Below are positions 45,978 to 54,126 of a stretch of 64,000 bases of DNA, piece after piece; position 1 is the stretch's first letter; each line of letters starts with the position of its first letter. The notes under the pieces are model-generated. The model ran no database searches. It was not told the origin of the DNA and saw only the letters and a program-made list of their open reading frames with translations. Origin of the DNA: Parasphingorhabdus flavimaris. Its GTDB lineage: Bacteria > Pseudomonadota > Alphaproteobacteria > Sphingomonadales > Sphingomonadaceae. The position numbers and the translations under genes are program-made. The stretch spans positions 248,001 to 312,000 of the forward strand of contig NZ_JABWMH010000002.1 in assembly GCF_013371215.1 (NCBI RefSeq), in the 5' to 3' direction.

Positions 45978-48149
45978 TTAGCCTTCAGCCGAACGGCTGG
46001 GTTGATCAACCTTTCGCCCATCAAATAATTTGCGAAGATTTTCGGCGCGTTGGGGGCGGGCGATCTGGAACCCCTGAATCTCGTCGCAACCGGAAATCCG
46101 CAACAGATCCAGCTGCGCATCATTTTCGACGCCTTCTGCGACGACACGCATGCCCAGAGCATGGGCCAAATGCGCGATAGTGCCGATGATGGCACGGTCC
46201 GCGGCGCTATGTTCGATCCGGGAGATGAATGTGCGATCGATTTTGAGGCAATTGGCTGGCAGGTCCCGCAAATATTGCAGCGATGAATAGCCGGTGCCAA
46301 AATCGTCAATCGAGATGCCGACTCCATGGCTGCGGATTCGATCGAGCGTGGCTCTTACTTCATCGTTATTGTCGATCAGCAATTCTTCGGTAATCTCGAT
46401 GGTGATCTTGGACGGATCAATCCCGTTGGCTTCGATGCTGGCCAACAGTTCGTCACAAAGATTGTGATTCTGGAATTGTCGCGGCGAAACGTTGATAGCG
46501 ACGCGGGGCAGATCAATGCCCTCGTCGGCATGGGCCTTGATCTCGCGGCAGACCTCGCCAATCACCCAATTGCCCAACAGGTCCATAAGTCCGCTGTCAT
46601 CGGCAACCCGGATGAACTGGATCGGCAGCAGCCGTCCCCTGATGGGGTGATCCCATCGGATGAGAGCCTCAAGGCCAACATATTCGAGTGTCTGGGCATC
46701 AACAATGGGCTGATATTCCAGCGAGAATTGATTTTCGCTCAGCGCGTCGCGCAATTCATTTTCAAGAGCGGCGTCGGCTTGCGCGATGTCATTCATGTCT
46801 TCGGAGAAGAACCGGTGACAATTCCGGCCATTGGCCTTGGCGTCATACATGGCAAGGTCTGCCATGCGCAGAACTTCCTCATATTCATCCCCGTCGTCAG
46901 GTATAAGGCTGACACCAATAGATGCACTGATAACCTGACCCACGCCACTGATTGCGTAAGGCTCATTGATCGCATTGAGTATTTTGGTGCAGCGAGAGTT
47001 GAGGGAATCGACGCTGTCAAATTTGTTCAGGATAATGGCAAACTCGTCACCGCCGATGCGCGCCGCGAAATCCTCGGAACCGATGACCCTTGAAATGCGG
47101 TCGGCAACCTCTCGCAATAGTGCATCGCCGCTGTGATGGCCGCGCGTATCGTTGATGATTTTGAAACGATCAAGGTCGAGCAGCAAAAGGGCTGCTTTGC
47201 CATTCGATTTCTTGCAATGATCAATGGTGGATTTGACATTCTCGGCAAGCAGCACACGGTTGGGCAAGCCTGTCAACATGTCATGCAGGGCCAGATGTGT
47301 TCTGTGTTCTTCTGCAAATTTCCGGGCAGTGATATCAACTGCCGTCGTGAGAACCCCAATGGCTTCACCCTTGTGGTTGAGCAGAGGCGATTTGTTGCAG
47401 TGGAAAATCAGGTCGACCCCATCGCTGGTGATCTTTTCTTCATAATGCGGAATCGCAAGCCCGGATTTGAGTACTAGCTCATTCCTGCGCCGCGAATTGG
47501 CGGCCAGAGCGGGCTCGAAAAAGCTCGCAAAATCCGCGCCCACCATCTCGTCGGGGTCTTTGTCGAACAAGGCCGATTGGTAAGCATTTGTAAAAAGGCA
47601 GTTTCCGGAACGATCGGTGGCGTTGATCATGATCGGGATCGTGTCGATTATCTGTTCGAGCATGCTTTTGCCCGAAGGACCCTCGATAGATGTCGTTTCA
47701 CCGATCTTTGCATGTTTGCGTTCGGTTTCCGATGCACGTTGGCGCAGCGTCACGCTTTTCTTGCTTTTTGTCAGCAACGACAGCGCGCGACTACAGAATT
47801 CAACATGCGAAACAGGGCTCTGCAGGAAATCTGTGGCACCGGCATCAAGGGCAGCAAGCCGGCATTCACGGTCTTGATGCGCGGTGATGACGATTGCCGG
47901 CACCTCGCTTGTACCGGGCATCATCCGGACTTTTCGGATAAATTCCGCGCCGTTCATTTGCGGCATCCGATAATCTACCACCATCAAATCGACCTGGTTG
48001 TCGCGCAGCCAATGCAGAGCCTCTACCGGGTCAGCGTATGTGACAGCGGAATATCGTTCCCCCATTAGGGTCACAAACTGAGCATAGATTCTCAGATTAG
48101 TTGGTCGGTCATCGACTATCAAAACGCACGTGGTCATGTTGTTATGCAC
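45978..48149 (-). CDS. Response regulator with REC-PAS-GGDEF-EAL domains
   Basis: A 723-residue protein. REC (about 5-125) has the acidic pair at 13-14 and the phosphoacceptor Asp59 in VVDYRMP; the sequence, including VDYRMPQMNGAEFIRK and ALDAGATDFL, resembles the RpfG receiver. The invariant Lys of the KP motif is replaced (LQSP, Ser111). PAS is at about 165-280. GGDEF is intact (GGDEF at 366-370), but the Arg of the RxxD inhibitory site is absent. EAL is complete: EAL at 494-496, EITEE, DDFGTGYSS, KIDRTF, AEGVEN. So it may both make and break cyclic di-GMP, with EAL the more complete. Xanthomonas RpfG carries HD-GYP instead. It is the first gene of the operon with the RpfC-like kinase. Confidence 0.87.
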   Translation of the reverse strand: MHNNMTTCVLIVDDRPTNLRIYAQFVTLMGERYSAVTYADPVEALHWLRDNQVDLMVVDYRMPQMNGAEFIRKVRMMPGTSEVPAIVITAHQDRECRLAALDAGATDFLQSPVSHVEFCSRALSLLTKSKKSVTLRQRASETERKHAKIGETTSIEGPSGKSMLEQIIDTIPIMINATDRSGNCLFTNAYQSALFDKDPDEMVGADFASFFEPALAANSRRRNELVLKSGLAIPHYEEKITSDGVDLIFHCNKSPLLNHKGEAIGVLTTAVDITARKFAEEHRTHLALHDMLTGLPNRVLLAENVKSTIDHCKKSNGKAALLLLDLDRFKIINDTRGHHSGDALLREVADRISRVIGSEDFAARIGGDEFAIILNKFDSVDSLNSRCTKILNAINEPYAISGVGQVISASIGVSLIPDDGDEYEEVLRMADLAMYDAKANGRNCHRFFSEDMNDIAQADAALENELRDALSENQFSLEYQPIVDAQTLEYVGLEALIRWDHPIRGRLLPIQFIRVADDSGLMDLLGNWVIGEVCREIKAHADEGIDLPRVAINVSPRQFQNHNLCDELLASIEANGIDPSKITIEITEELLIDNNDEVRATLDRIRSHGVGISIDDFGTGYSSLQYLRDLPANCLKIDRTFISRIEHSAADRAIIGTIAHLAHALGMRVVAEGVENDAQLDLLRISGCDEIQGFQIARPQRAENLRKLFDGRKVDQPSRSAEG

Positions 48150-48561
48150 TACAGGTCGATGTTCAAGATAAGGTTAACGCCCAATTACGAATTTATAACG
48201 ATAGATAACAGTATGTTACAAAGTTTACATCGGCTTCGAAATCTGCCTGAGACGCCAGATCTGGATGCATGCCGATGCGTTGTGGCGATTTTCGATATTT
48301 TGGCGGGCTCCAAACGAATCGCAAGCCTGATTCCCGGTCGTCAGCATTTGATTGAACAGCCTCGCTTTCGTGACCCGGCATCGCGTTCCTCGTTTACAAT
48401 CGTGATCAGCGTTGCCGGCCCCGGATCACGAGCAACAAGGGCCAGCCCGTTCTCGGTCATGGACGTTGCATTATTTTGTGATCTTTGGTTAAAGCGGTGT
48501 AGCAATTGCGGAGGAGGGGAGCAGCCTTCGCACTGGCCTTTCATCGTCGCGCCTTGGGCGA
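48150..48561. other. Divergent region between the REC-PAS-GGDEF-EAL gene and the caspase-like gene
   Basis: About 410 bp. The side next to the regulator is AT-rich and holds the promoter at 48193-48221. A plus-strand frame crosses the region into the caspase-like gene but has no ribosome-binding site and no recognisable product. Confidence 0.45.
48193..48221 (-). promoter_or_regulatory. Candidate promoter for the regulator-kinase operon
   Basis: On the minus strand, TTGTAA, 17-nt spacer, TTATAA, with the -10 ending 43 nt before the start codon at 48149. Surroundings are AT-rich. Confidence 0.45.
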
Positions 48562-50502
48562 ATGCCCGTTTGTTTGTTACGTTGGAACCACAGGGGGTAT
48601 TCGATCATCCGACTTGGAATATTGATAGTCATATTTGCGGCATTGCTTTTCCCGGCAACGGTTCAAGCCAAACGGGTTGCGCTGGTCATCGGCAATTCGG
48701 CCTATGTCAACACCCGCTCCTTGGCCACTCCCGTCAATGACGCCAATATTATTGCTGATTCAGCACGAGAAGCCGGCTTTGATGATGTGACAGTCGCGCT
48801 TGATCTGACGATGAGCAGCTTCCAGCGCGAGCTTCTTGCATTTCGGGAGAAGGCGGACGGTGCAGAAGTTGCCATGATCTATTATGCCGGTCACGGCCTG
48901 GAGGCCGAGGGGAAGAACTGGCTTCTTCCGATCGATGCCGAACTTGTCGCACTGGCCGATCTCGCCGCTGAATCGGTCAGTCTTGGCGGATTGATCGAGT
49001 CGGCTTCCGGCGCCACGATCACCATGGTCATAGTTGATGCCTCGCGGACAAACCAGTTTGGCCAGGGGTGGGCTCCGAACAGCCGCTCTGTTCCACAAGG
49101 CTTGGCGAAATTTGATGCCAATGATGTCCTGCTCATCTACGCGGCCGGCCCGGGTCAAGTATCAACCGACGGTAGCGGGTTTAATTCTCCGTTTGCGTCA
49201 TCGCTGGCCAAGCGGTTGCAACAATCCGACCTGCCCCTTCAGATGTTGGGGGGAATAGTCCGTGATGATGTCGAGGCGTTCACTGGCGGAGTCCAGCGCC
49301 CATTCGCGAGCGTTGGTATCACGGGTACGCCGGTCTATCTTGTTCGGGCGACGCCCAAGGAACCCAAGCCGCCGGCGGTAATAGCGGCGGCTGGTCCTTC
49401 CGACTCTGCTGAACCCTCTTACCCGGAGCCGGATTCTCCCCGCCTGAGCGAGCCGGAAGCTTCAACGCCGTCAACCGCTCCTGTCGAGAGGACGGAGGCC
49501 GAGCTGGCTTACGTGCCACCGTCAACGGCAGAGCCGGATTTGCCAAGCCTGCCTGCGACACCGGAACTGCCCAAAGAGGGCTATCCGGACTGCCGTGAGA
49601 GCCACGAAGTGTTCCAAATGCCGTTCGACAGAGCGGAGGACATCAACCAGTGCACCGTCAAGCTCGATCAATATTATAGCGAAACCCTCACTCCGTTTCG
49701 CGAACGGATGATCGAGCATCAGAAAGCCATCTCCCAGCTCTATGTCGATAAAGTCGGCGGTAATATGCAATATTCGCCCAAGAGCCAGGACGGCTTTTAT
49801 GCGATGATGATGCAGGAACATGCCGACTCCGACCCGGAAGGGATCAATCTGGCAGACTATCGGGCAGCCGAGGCGCGATATCAAAAGGATCGCGAATATC
49901 TGCAAGATCGCTTCTGTTTCAATACCGGGTGCGGTGGCTATCCTGTGCCGGAATTCGACGTCGAACTGGCACTCGCTCGGCCCAAGCTGAGGATGGACCG
50001 ATCTGCCGGAGAAATGGAAAATGGAACGGTATTGGCCAGTGAGGCCGCCAACTCCGGCAAGACCACGAAAAAGAAGAAAAAAACCGGTTCAAAAGAATGC
50101 AAGGGCGCAAGAAGCGGTGGCGGCCTGATCGGCGGACTGCTTGGCGGTGCGCTGGGAAATGCAGCTGGTCTGGGCAAGGTCGGAACATTGATCGCCGGTG
50201 GCCTTGGCGGCGTTATCGGCGCAGAAATTGCCTGCCAGCTTGACGAAAAAGAACAGGAAAAGGCAGCCGAAGCGACATTGGCGATCGTTGAAAAAGAAGA
50301 GGTCGGCGCCGTCGCGACATGGCAGAGTCCGACCCGTGCCGATGTTTCCGGTTCGTCGACAATCACCGCATTGACCGCCGAACCCGATGGTCGGAAATGC
50401 CTGAATATAACGGATGTGGCGATTATCGACGGCGAGGAAACAAGAATAGCCAAGCAGATGTGCCGCGGTGCTGGCGAGAAAAATTACACGCTGATGGCCT
50501 AG
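48562..50502 (+). CDS. Caspase-fold (C14-like) protein with Cys-to-Ser active site, fused to glycine-zipper/17-kDa-antigen-like region
   Basis: A 646-residue protein with a signal peptide or anchor (IIRLGILIVIFAALLFP). Residues about 38-260 are a caspase-hemoglobinase fold: RVALVIGNSAYVN, the His in YYAGHGLE (His111), and the loop VIVDASRTNQ where peptidases have DAC; the codon is TCG, so Ser161 replaces the nucleophile Cys. A Pro/Glu-rich linker (about 270-350), a charged helical part, then a glycine-zipper (GGGLIGGLLGGALGNAAGLG) and a C-terminal segment like the 17-kDa surface antigen (QSPTRADVSGSSTITAL, KCLNITDVAIIDGEE, QMCRGAGE) follow. It is probably a non-peptidase envelope or outer-membrane protein. 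The start is uncertain: no good ribosome-binding site was seen at 48562. Confidence 0.8.
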   Translation: MPVCLLRWNHRGYSIIRLGILIVIFAALLFPATVQAKRVALVIGNSAYVNTRSLATPVNDANIIADSAREAGFDDVTVALDLTMSSFQRELLAFREKADGAEVAMIYYAGHGLEAEGKNWLLPIDAELVALADLAAESVSLGGLIESASGATITMVIVDASRTNQFGQGWAPNSRSVPQGLAKFDANDVLLIYAAGPGQVSTDGSGFNSPFASSLAKRLQQSDLPLQMLGGIVRDDVEAFTGGVQRPFASVGITGTPVYLVRATPKEPKPPAVIAAAGPSDSAEPSYPEPDSPRLSEPEASTPSTAPVERTEAELAYVPPSTAEPDLPSLPATPELPKEGYPDCRESHEVFQMPFDRAEDINQCTVKLDQYYSETLTPFRERMIEHQKAISQLYVDKVGGNMQYSPKSQDGFYAMMMQEHADSDPEGINLADYRAAEARYQKDREYLQDRFCFNTGCGGYPVPEFDVELALARPKLRMDRSAGEMENGTVLASEAANSGKTTKKKKKTGSKECKGARSGGGLIGGLLGGALGNAAGLGKVGTLIAGGLGGVIGAEIACQLDEKEQEKAAEATLAIVEKEEVGAVATWQSPTRADVSGSSTITALTAEPDGRKCLNITDVAIIDGEETRIAKQMCRGAGEKNYTLMA

Positions 50503-50534
50503 TTGTAGTCCGGATTGCCTTTTCGAAAAAGCGG

Positions 50535-50611
50535 TGGTCGGGAAGAGAGGATTTGAACCTCCGGCCCTTGCGTCCCGAACGCAATACTCTACCAGACTGA
50601 GCTACTTCCCG
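50535..50611 (-). tRNA. tRNA-Pro (anticodon CGG)
   Basis: Minus-strand cloverleaf. Acceptor CGGGAAG / CTTCCCG, discriminator A, CCA encoded at 50535-50537. Anticodon stem TTGCG / CGCAA with loop TTCGGGA gives anticodon CGG (codon CCG). C1-G72 is the signature of bacterial tRNA-Pro. Confidence 0.95.
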
Positions 50612-50652
50612 ATCCGTTGTCCTGTTTCCGCTCGAACGGCTGCGACCAGCCG

Positions 50653-50681
50653 ATAATATTCGAAACCCGATTCCGGTTCAA
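50653..50681 (-). promoter_or_regulatory. Promoter for tRNA-Pro
   Basis: On the minus strand TTGAAC, 17-nt spacer, TATTAT, about 42 nt before the tRNA 5' end. Confidence 0.55.
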
Positions 50682-50767
50682 GCCATCACCATTGCCCGAG
50701 AAGATTCTCGATCTTGATCTTGGTTCAACCGGATTTGGTTGAGGATATGGCCAGAGCGGTCTAGCGT

Positions 50768-51730
50768 TTGCCGGACAACTGGTTGGAGATTGATGGTTTG
50801 ATTCCCGGGCAACATTATGAGCAGCAATATCTCGACCTGATGCGGCAAATTTGGGCGCAGGGGGATGAACGTGTCGACCGGACCGGTATCGGCACGCGTG
50901 CGACATTCGGCGTCACAATGCGCTTTGACCTCGCCGACGACGCTATACCGCTGCTGACGACCAAGCGGGTATTCTGGAAAACTGCGGCGCGGGAAATGCT
51001 CTGGTTCCTCACCGGGAACACGAATATTCGCGAGCTGGTGAAGCAGAAAGTGCATATCTGGACAGACTGGCCGCTCGACAAATATCGCAAGGAAAGCGGC
51101 GAGCAAATTGACCGGGATGCTTTCGAACAGCGGATCATCGAGGATGATATGTTCGCGGCAAAATGGGGCGACCTGGGGCCGGTCTATGGCAAACAATGGG
51201 TCGACTGGCCGCGTTATACGCCAGCAGGTGAGGGGCTGTTTCGTCGGGAAGAGAAGGGTATCAACCAGATCGAGCTGCTGATTGACGGGATCAAGAATAA
51301 CCCTGGCTCCCGGCGTCATATTTTTACCGGCTGGAATGTCGCGGAACTGGACCAGATGGCGTTGCCGCCCTGCCACAAGACCTACCAGTTTTACGTTGCC
51401 GGCGGAAAATTGTCCGCGATCCTCTATCAGCGGAGCTGCGACCTGGGTCTCGGCTTTGCGTTCAACGTGTTTTCCGCGGCGCTGCTGATCCGGATGATCG
51501 CGCAGCAATGTGATCTGGAACCCGGAGAGCTGGTGTGGAACGGTGGTGATGTGCATCTTTACCTCAATCATGCCGATCTGGTAGAAGAACAGATCGCGCG
51601 CGAGCCTTCCGGGGCCCCGAAATTGAAAATATTGCGCAAGCCCGATTCGATTTTTGACTATGAGATCGGTGATTTCGAGGTGCAGGACTATGCGCCCCAA
51701 TCGCATATTTCCGCGCCGGTAGCTGTTTAA
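50768..51730 (+). CDS. thyA: Thymidylate synthase
   Basis: A 320-residue ThyA that methylates dUMP with methylenetetrahydrofolate. It shows DRTGIGTRATFGV, LLTTKRVFWKTAAREMLWFL, DLGPVYGKQW, the nucleophile Cys in ALPPCHKTYQF (about 201), YQRSCDLGLGFAFNVFS and GGDVHLYLNH. The start is TTG (50768, or TTG 50783); no ATG lies near the family N terminus. The insertion of about 40 residues between WPLDKYRKES and DLGPVYG, with RDAFEQRIIEDD, is found in several ThyA enzymes. It is divergent from tRNA-Pro. Confidence 0.95.
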   Translation: MPDNWLEIDGLIPGQHYEQQYLDLMRQIWAQGDERVDRTGIGTRATFGVTMRFDLADDAIPLLTTKRVFWKTAAREMLWFLTGNTNIRELVKQKVHIWTDWPLDKYRKESGEQIDRDAFEQRIIEDDMFAAKWGDLGPVYGKQWVDWPRYTPAGEGLFRREEKGINQIELLIDGIKNNPGSRRHIFTGWNVAELDQMALPPCHKTYQFYVAGGKLSAILYQRSCDLGLGFAFNVFSAALLIRMIAQQCDLEPGELVWNGGDVHLYLNHADLVEEQIAREPSGAPKLKILRKPDSIFDYEIGDFEVQDYAPQSHISAPVAV

Positions 51731-51841
51731 TCCATTAAAAGGGCAGGGAGATTGACCTAAATTGGGTTTTGTAATATTATAACAGCTTGTTGAATTAATA
51801 TTGCAGCGCAACAAATGCGCGACTCTTGCTGGAGAGGCTCG

Positions 51842-53116
51842 ATGGCTGACGAAAAACCCAAAAGCAATTTGCCCCCCCTGTCTCTGCACGTGCCAGAGCC
51901 GAATTTTCGCCCGGGCGACACGGTCGACTATAGCGGTCTCGAGATTCCTGCGGCGGGCGCGCAGGCGCGGCCGGATATAAACACCAAGCCCAAAGACATG
52001 CGGGACATGGTCGATGACATGATCCGTGTGCTCGATGACGATCATGCTGCCGTTGGTCCCTGGGATCCGAAGCTGGACGACGAGACGCTGCTCAAGATGC
52101 TCCGCACGATGGTTCAGGTGCGCACATTTGATGACCGGTTGCATCGACAGCAACGTCAGGGAAAGACCAGCTTTTACATGAAATGTACCGGCGAGGAAGC
52201 GACGTCGGTTGCCGCTGCCATGGCATTGCACGCGGATGACATGTGCTTTCCGAGCTATCGTCAACAAGGCATATTGTTTGTTCGTGGCTATCCATTGACC
52301 GAGATGGTCAACCAGATTTTCTCGAACAAGGCGGACAAGCTCAAGGGGCGCCAGCTGCCGATCATGTATAGTTCGCGCGAGCTCAACTTCTTCACCGTGT
52401 CGGGCAATCTGACCACCCAATATCCGCAGGCCGTGGGCTGGGCGATGGCCAGTGCCAGCAAGGGCGACAGCCGGATTGCCGCGGTCTGGTGCGGCGAGGG
52501 CTCGACCGCCGAGGGCGACTTTCACGCAGCGATGACATTTGCCGCAGTCTATAATGCGCCGGTGATCATGAATATCGTCAACAACCAGTGGGCAATATCG
52601 TCCTTCTCCGGGTTCGCCGGTGCCGAACGGGCGACATTTGCCGCCCGCGGCGCTGGCTATGGCATCGCCGCCTTGCGGGTCGATGGCAATGACCCGCTGG
52701 CGGTCTATGCCGCAACCCGCTGGGCCGCAGAACGGGCACGGACCAATCAGGGGCCGACCCTGATCGAGCATTTCACCTATCGCGCGGAAGCACACAGCAC
52801 TTCCGATGATCCCACCGCCTATCGCAGCGCGCAGGAGCGCGAGGAATGGCCACTCGGTGATCCGATCAATCGGCTTAACAAGCATCTGATCCAGCGCGGC
52901 GTGTGGAGCGATGAACAACAGGAAGCGCTGGACGCCGAATGTCTCGAAGCGGTCAAGGAAGCGGTCAAGGAGGCGGCCAAGAACGGCATATTGGGCCACG
53001 GTCTGCACCAGCCGTTTGAAACCATGTTTCAGGATGTGTTTGAAGAAATGCCCTGGCATCTCAAGGAACAGGCTGCACAGGCCAACAAAGAGCGGGAAAT
53101 CAAATGGCCGTCATGA
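51842..53116 (+). CDS. bkdA1: Branched-chain 2-oxoacid dehydrogenase E1 alpha subunit
   Basis: A 424-residue thiamine diphosphate enzyme subunit. It shows YRQQGILFVRGYP, GEGSTAEGDFHAAMTFAAVYNAPVI (ThDP GDG-type motif), NNQWAISS, ARGAGYGIAALRVDGNDP and the phosphorylation-loop-like YRAEAHSTSDDPTAYR. It decarboxylates 2-oxoisovalerate and related acids from Val, Leu and Ile. ATG 51842 follows GGAGAGG; an upstream ATG at 51815 lacks one. It overlaps bkdA2 by 13 nt. Its branched acyl-CoA products can prime branched fatty acids. Confidence 0.93.
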   Translation: MADEKPKSNLPPLSLHVPEPNFRPGDTVDYSGLEIPAAGAQARPDINTKPKDMRDMVDDMIRVLDDDHAAVGPWDPKLDDETLLKMLRTMVQVRTFDDRLHRQQRQGKTSFYMKCTGEEATSVAAAMALHADDMCFPSYRQQGILFVRGYPLTEMVNQIFSNKADKLKGRQLPIMYSSRELNFFTVSGNLTTQYPQAVGWAMASASKGDSRIAAVWCGEGSTAEGDFHAAMTFAAVYNAPVIMNIVNNQWAISSFSGFAGAERATFAARGAGYGIAALRVDGNDPLAVYAATRWAAERARTNQGPTLIEHFTYRAEAHSTSDDPTAYRSAQEREEWPLGDPINRLNKHLIQRGVWSDEQQEALDAECLEAVKEAVKEAAKNGILGHGLHQPFETMFQDVFEEMPWHLKEQAAQANKEREIKWPS

Positions 53117-54126
53117 ACATGATAGAGGCCATCAACAGCGGCCTCGAGACGATGATGGAACGCGACGACAATGTCGTGATCATGGGCGAGGATGTCGGCT
53201 ATTTCGGTGGCGTGTTCCGCGCGACTGCCGGGCTTCAGGAGAAATTCGGCAAGACCCGCTGCTTTGACACGCCGATATCCGAATGCGGGATCATCGGCGC
53301 TGCGGTCGGCATGTGTGCTTATGGTCTGCGACCGGTGCCGGAAATCCAGTTTGCCGACTACATTTATCCCGGCATGGACCAGCTGATTTCCGAAGCTGCC
53401 CGGCTGCGCTATCGCTCGGCAGGCGAATACACGGCGCCGATGACCGTCCGGTCTCCTGTTGGTGGCGGTATCTTTGGCGGGCAGACGCACAGCCAGTCGC
53501 CGGAAGCGATGTTTACCCATGTTTCGGGTCTGAAAACTGTCATTCCGTCAACGCCTTATGACGCAAAGGGACTGTTGATCGCCTCGATCGAGGATAATGA
53601 CCCGGTACTCTTCCTCGAGCCCAAGCGGATCTATAACGGTCCGTTCACCGGCTATTATGACAACCCGGTTTCGCCCTGGTCCAAATTTGCCGAGTCAGAA
53701 GTGCCGGAGGGTCATTATACGGTTCCGCTGGGCAAGGCGAAGATCGTGCGCGAAGGCGATGCGGTGACGGTCCTTGCTTACGGCACGATGGTCCATGTCG
53801 CCAAGGCGGTGGTCGAGGAACATGGTATCGACGCCGAGGTCATCGATCTGCGGACCCTGGTTCCGGTCGACATCGAGACAATCGAAGCTTCGGTCAGGAA
53901 AACCGGACGCTGCCTGATTGTGCACGAAGCGACGCGGACCAGCGGCTTTGGCGCCGAGCTGTCGGCTCTGGTACAGGAACGCTGCTTCTATCACCTCGAA
54001 GCACCGATTGAACGGGTGACGGGATTTGACACGCCCTATCCGCACAGTCTGGAATGGGCCTATTTCCCCGGACCGGTCCGGATCGGCGAAGCGCTGGAAA
54101 AAATTGTCAGGGACTTGAAATCATGA
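53104..54126 (+). CDS. bkdA2: Branched-chain 2-oxoacid dehydrogenase E1 beta subunit
   Basis: A 340-residue transketolase-like beta subunit. It has MGEDVGYFGGVFRAT, DTPISECGIIGAAVGM, QFADYIYPGMDQLISEAA, SPVGGGIFGGQTHSQSPEA and the C-terminal DTPYPHSLEWAYFPGP. It forms the alpha2beta2 E1 heterotetramer with the upstream product. It overlaps the E1 alpha gene at its start (13 nt) and the E2 gene at its end (ATGA), so all three are translationally coupled. Confidence 0.94.
   Translation: MAVMNMIEAINSGLETMMERDDNVVIMGEDVGYFGGVFRATAGLQEKFGKTRCFDTPISECGIIGAAVGMCAYGLRPVPEIQFADYIYPGMDQLISEAARLRYRSAGEYTAPMTVRSPVGGGIFGGQTHSQSPEAMFTHVSGLKTVIPSTPYDAKGLLIASIEDNDPVLFLEPKRIYNGPFTGYYDNPVSPWSKFAESEVPEGHYTVPLGKAKIVREGDAVTVLAYGTMVHVAKAVVEEHGIDAEVIDLRTLVPVDIETIEASVRKTGRCLIVHEATRTSGFGAELSALVQERCFYHLEAPIERVTGFDTPYPHSLEWAYFPGPVRIGEALEKIVRDLKS

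Noticed and set aside
45978-48149. Calling the regulator RpfG or RpfR
   Set aside because: RpfG has HD-GYP, which is absent; RpfR lacks a receiver and has an N-terminal RpfF-interaction domain, which is not seen here. A neutral domain name is safer.
48144-48740. Plus-strand 198-codon frame between the regulator and caspase-like genes
   Set aside because: Overlaps the caspase-like gene in another frame, has no ribosome-binding site and composition unlike coding sequence.
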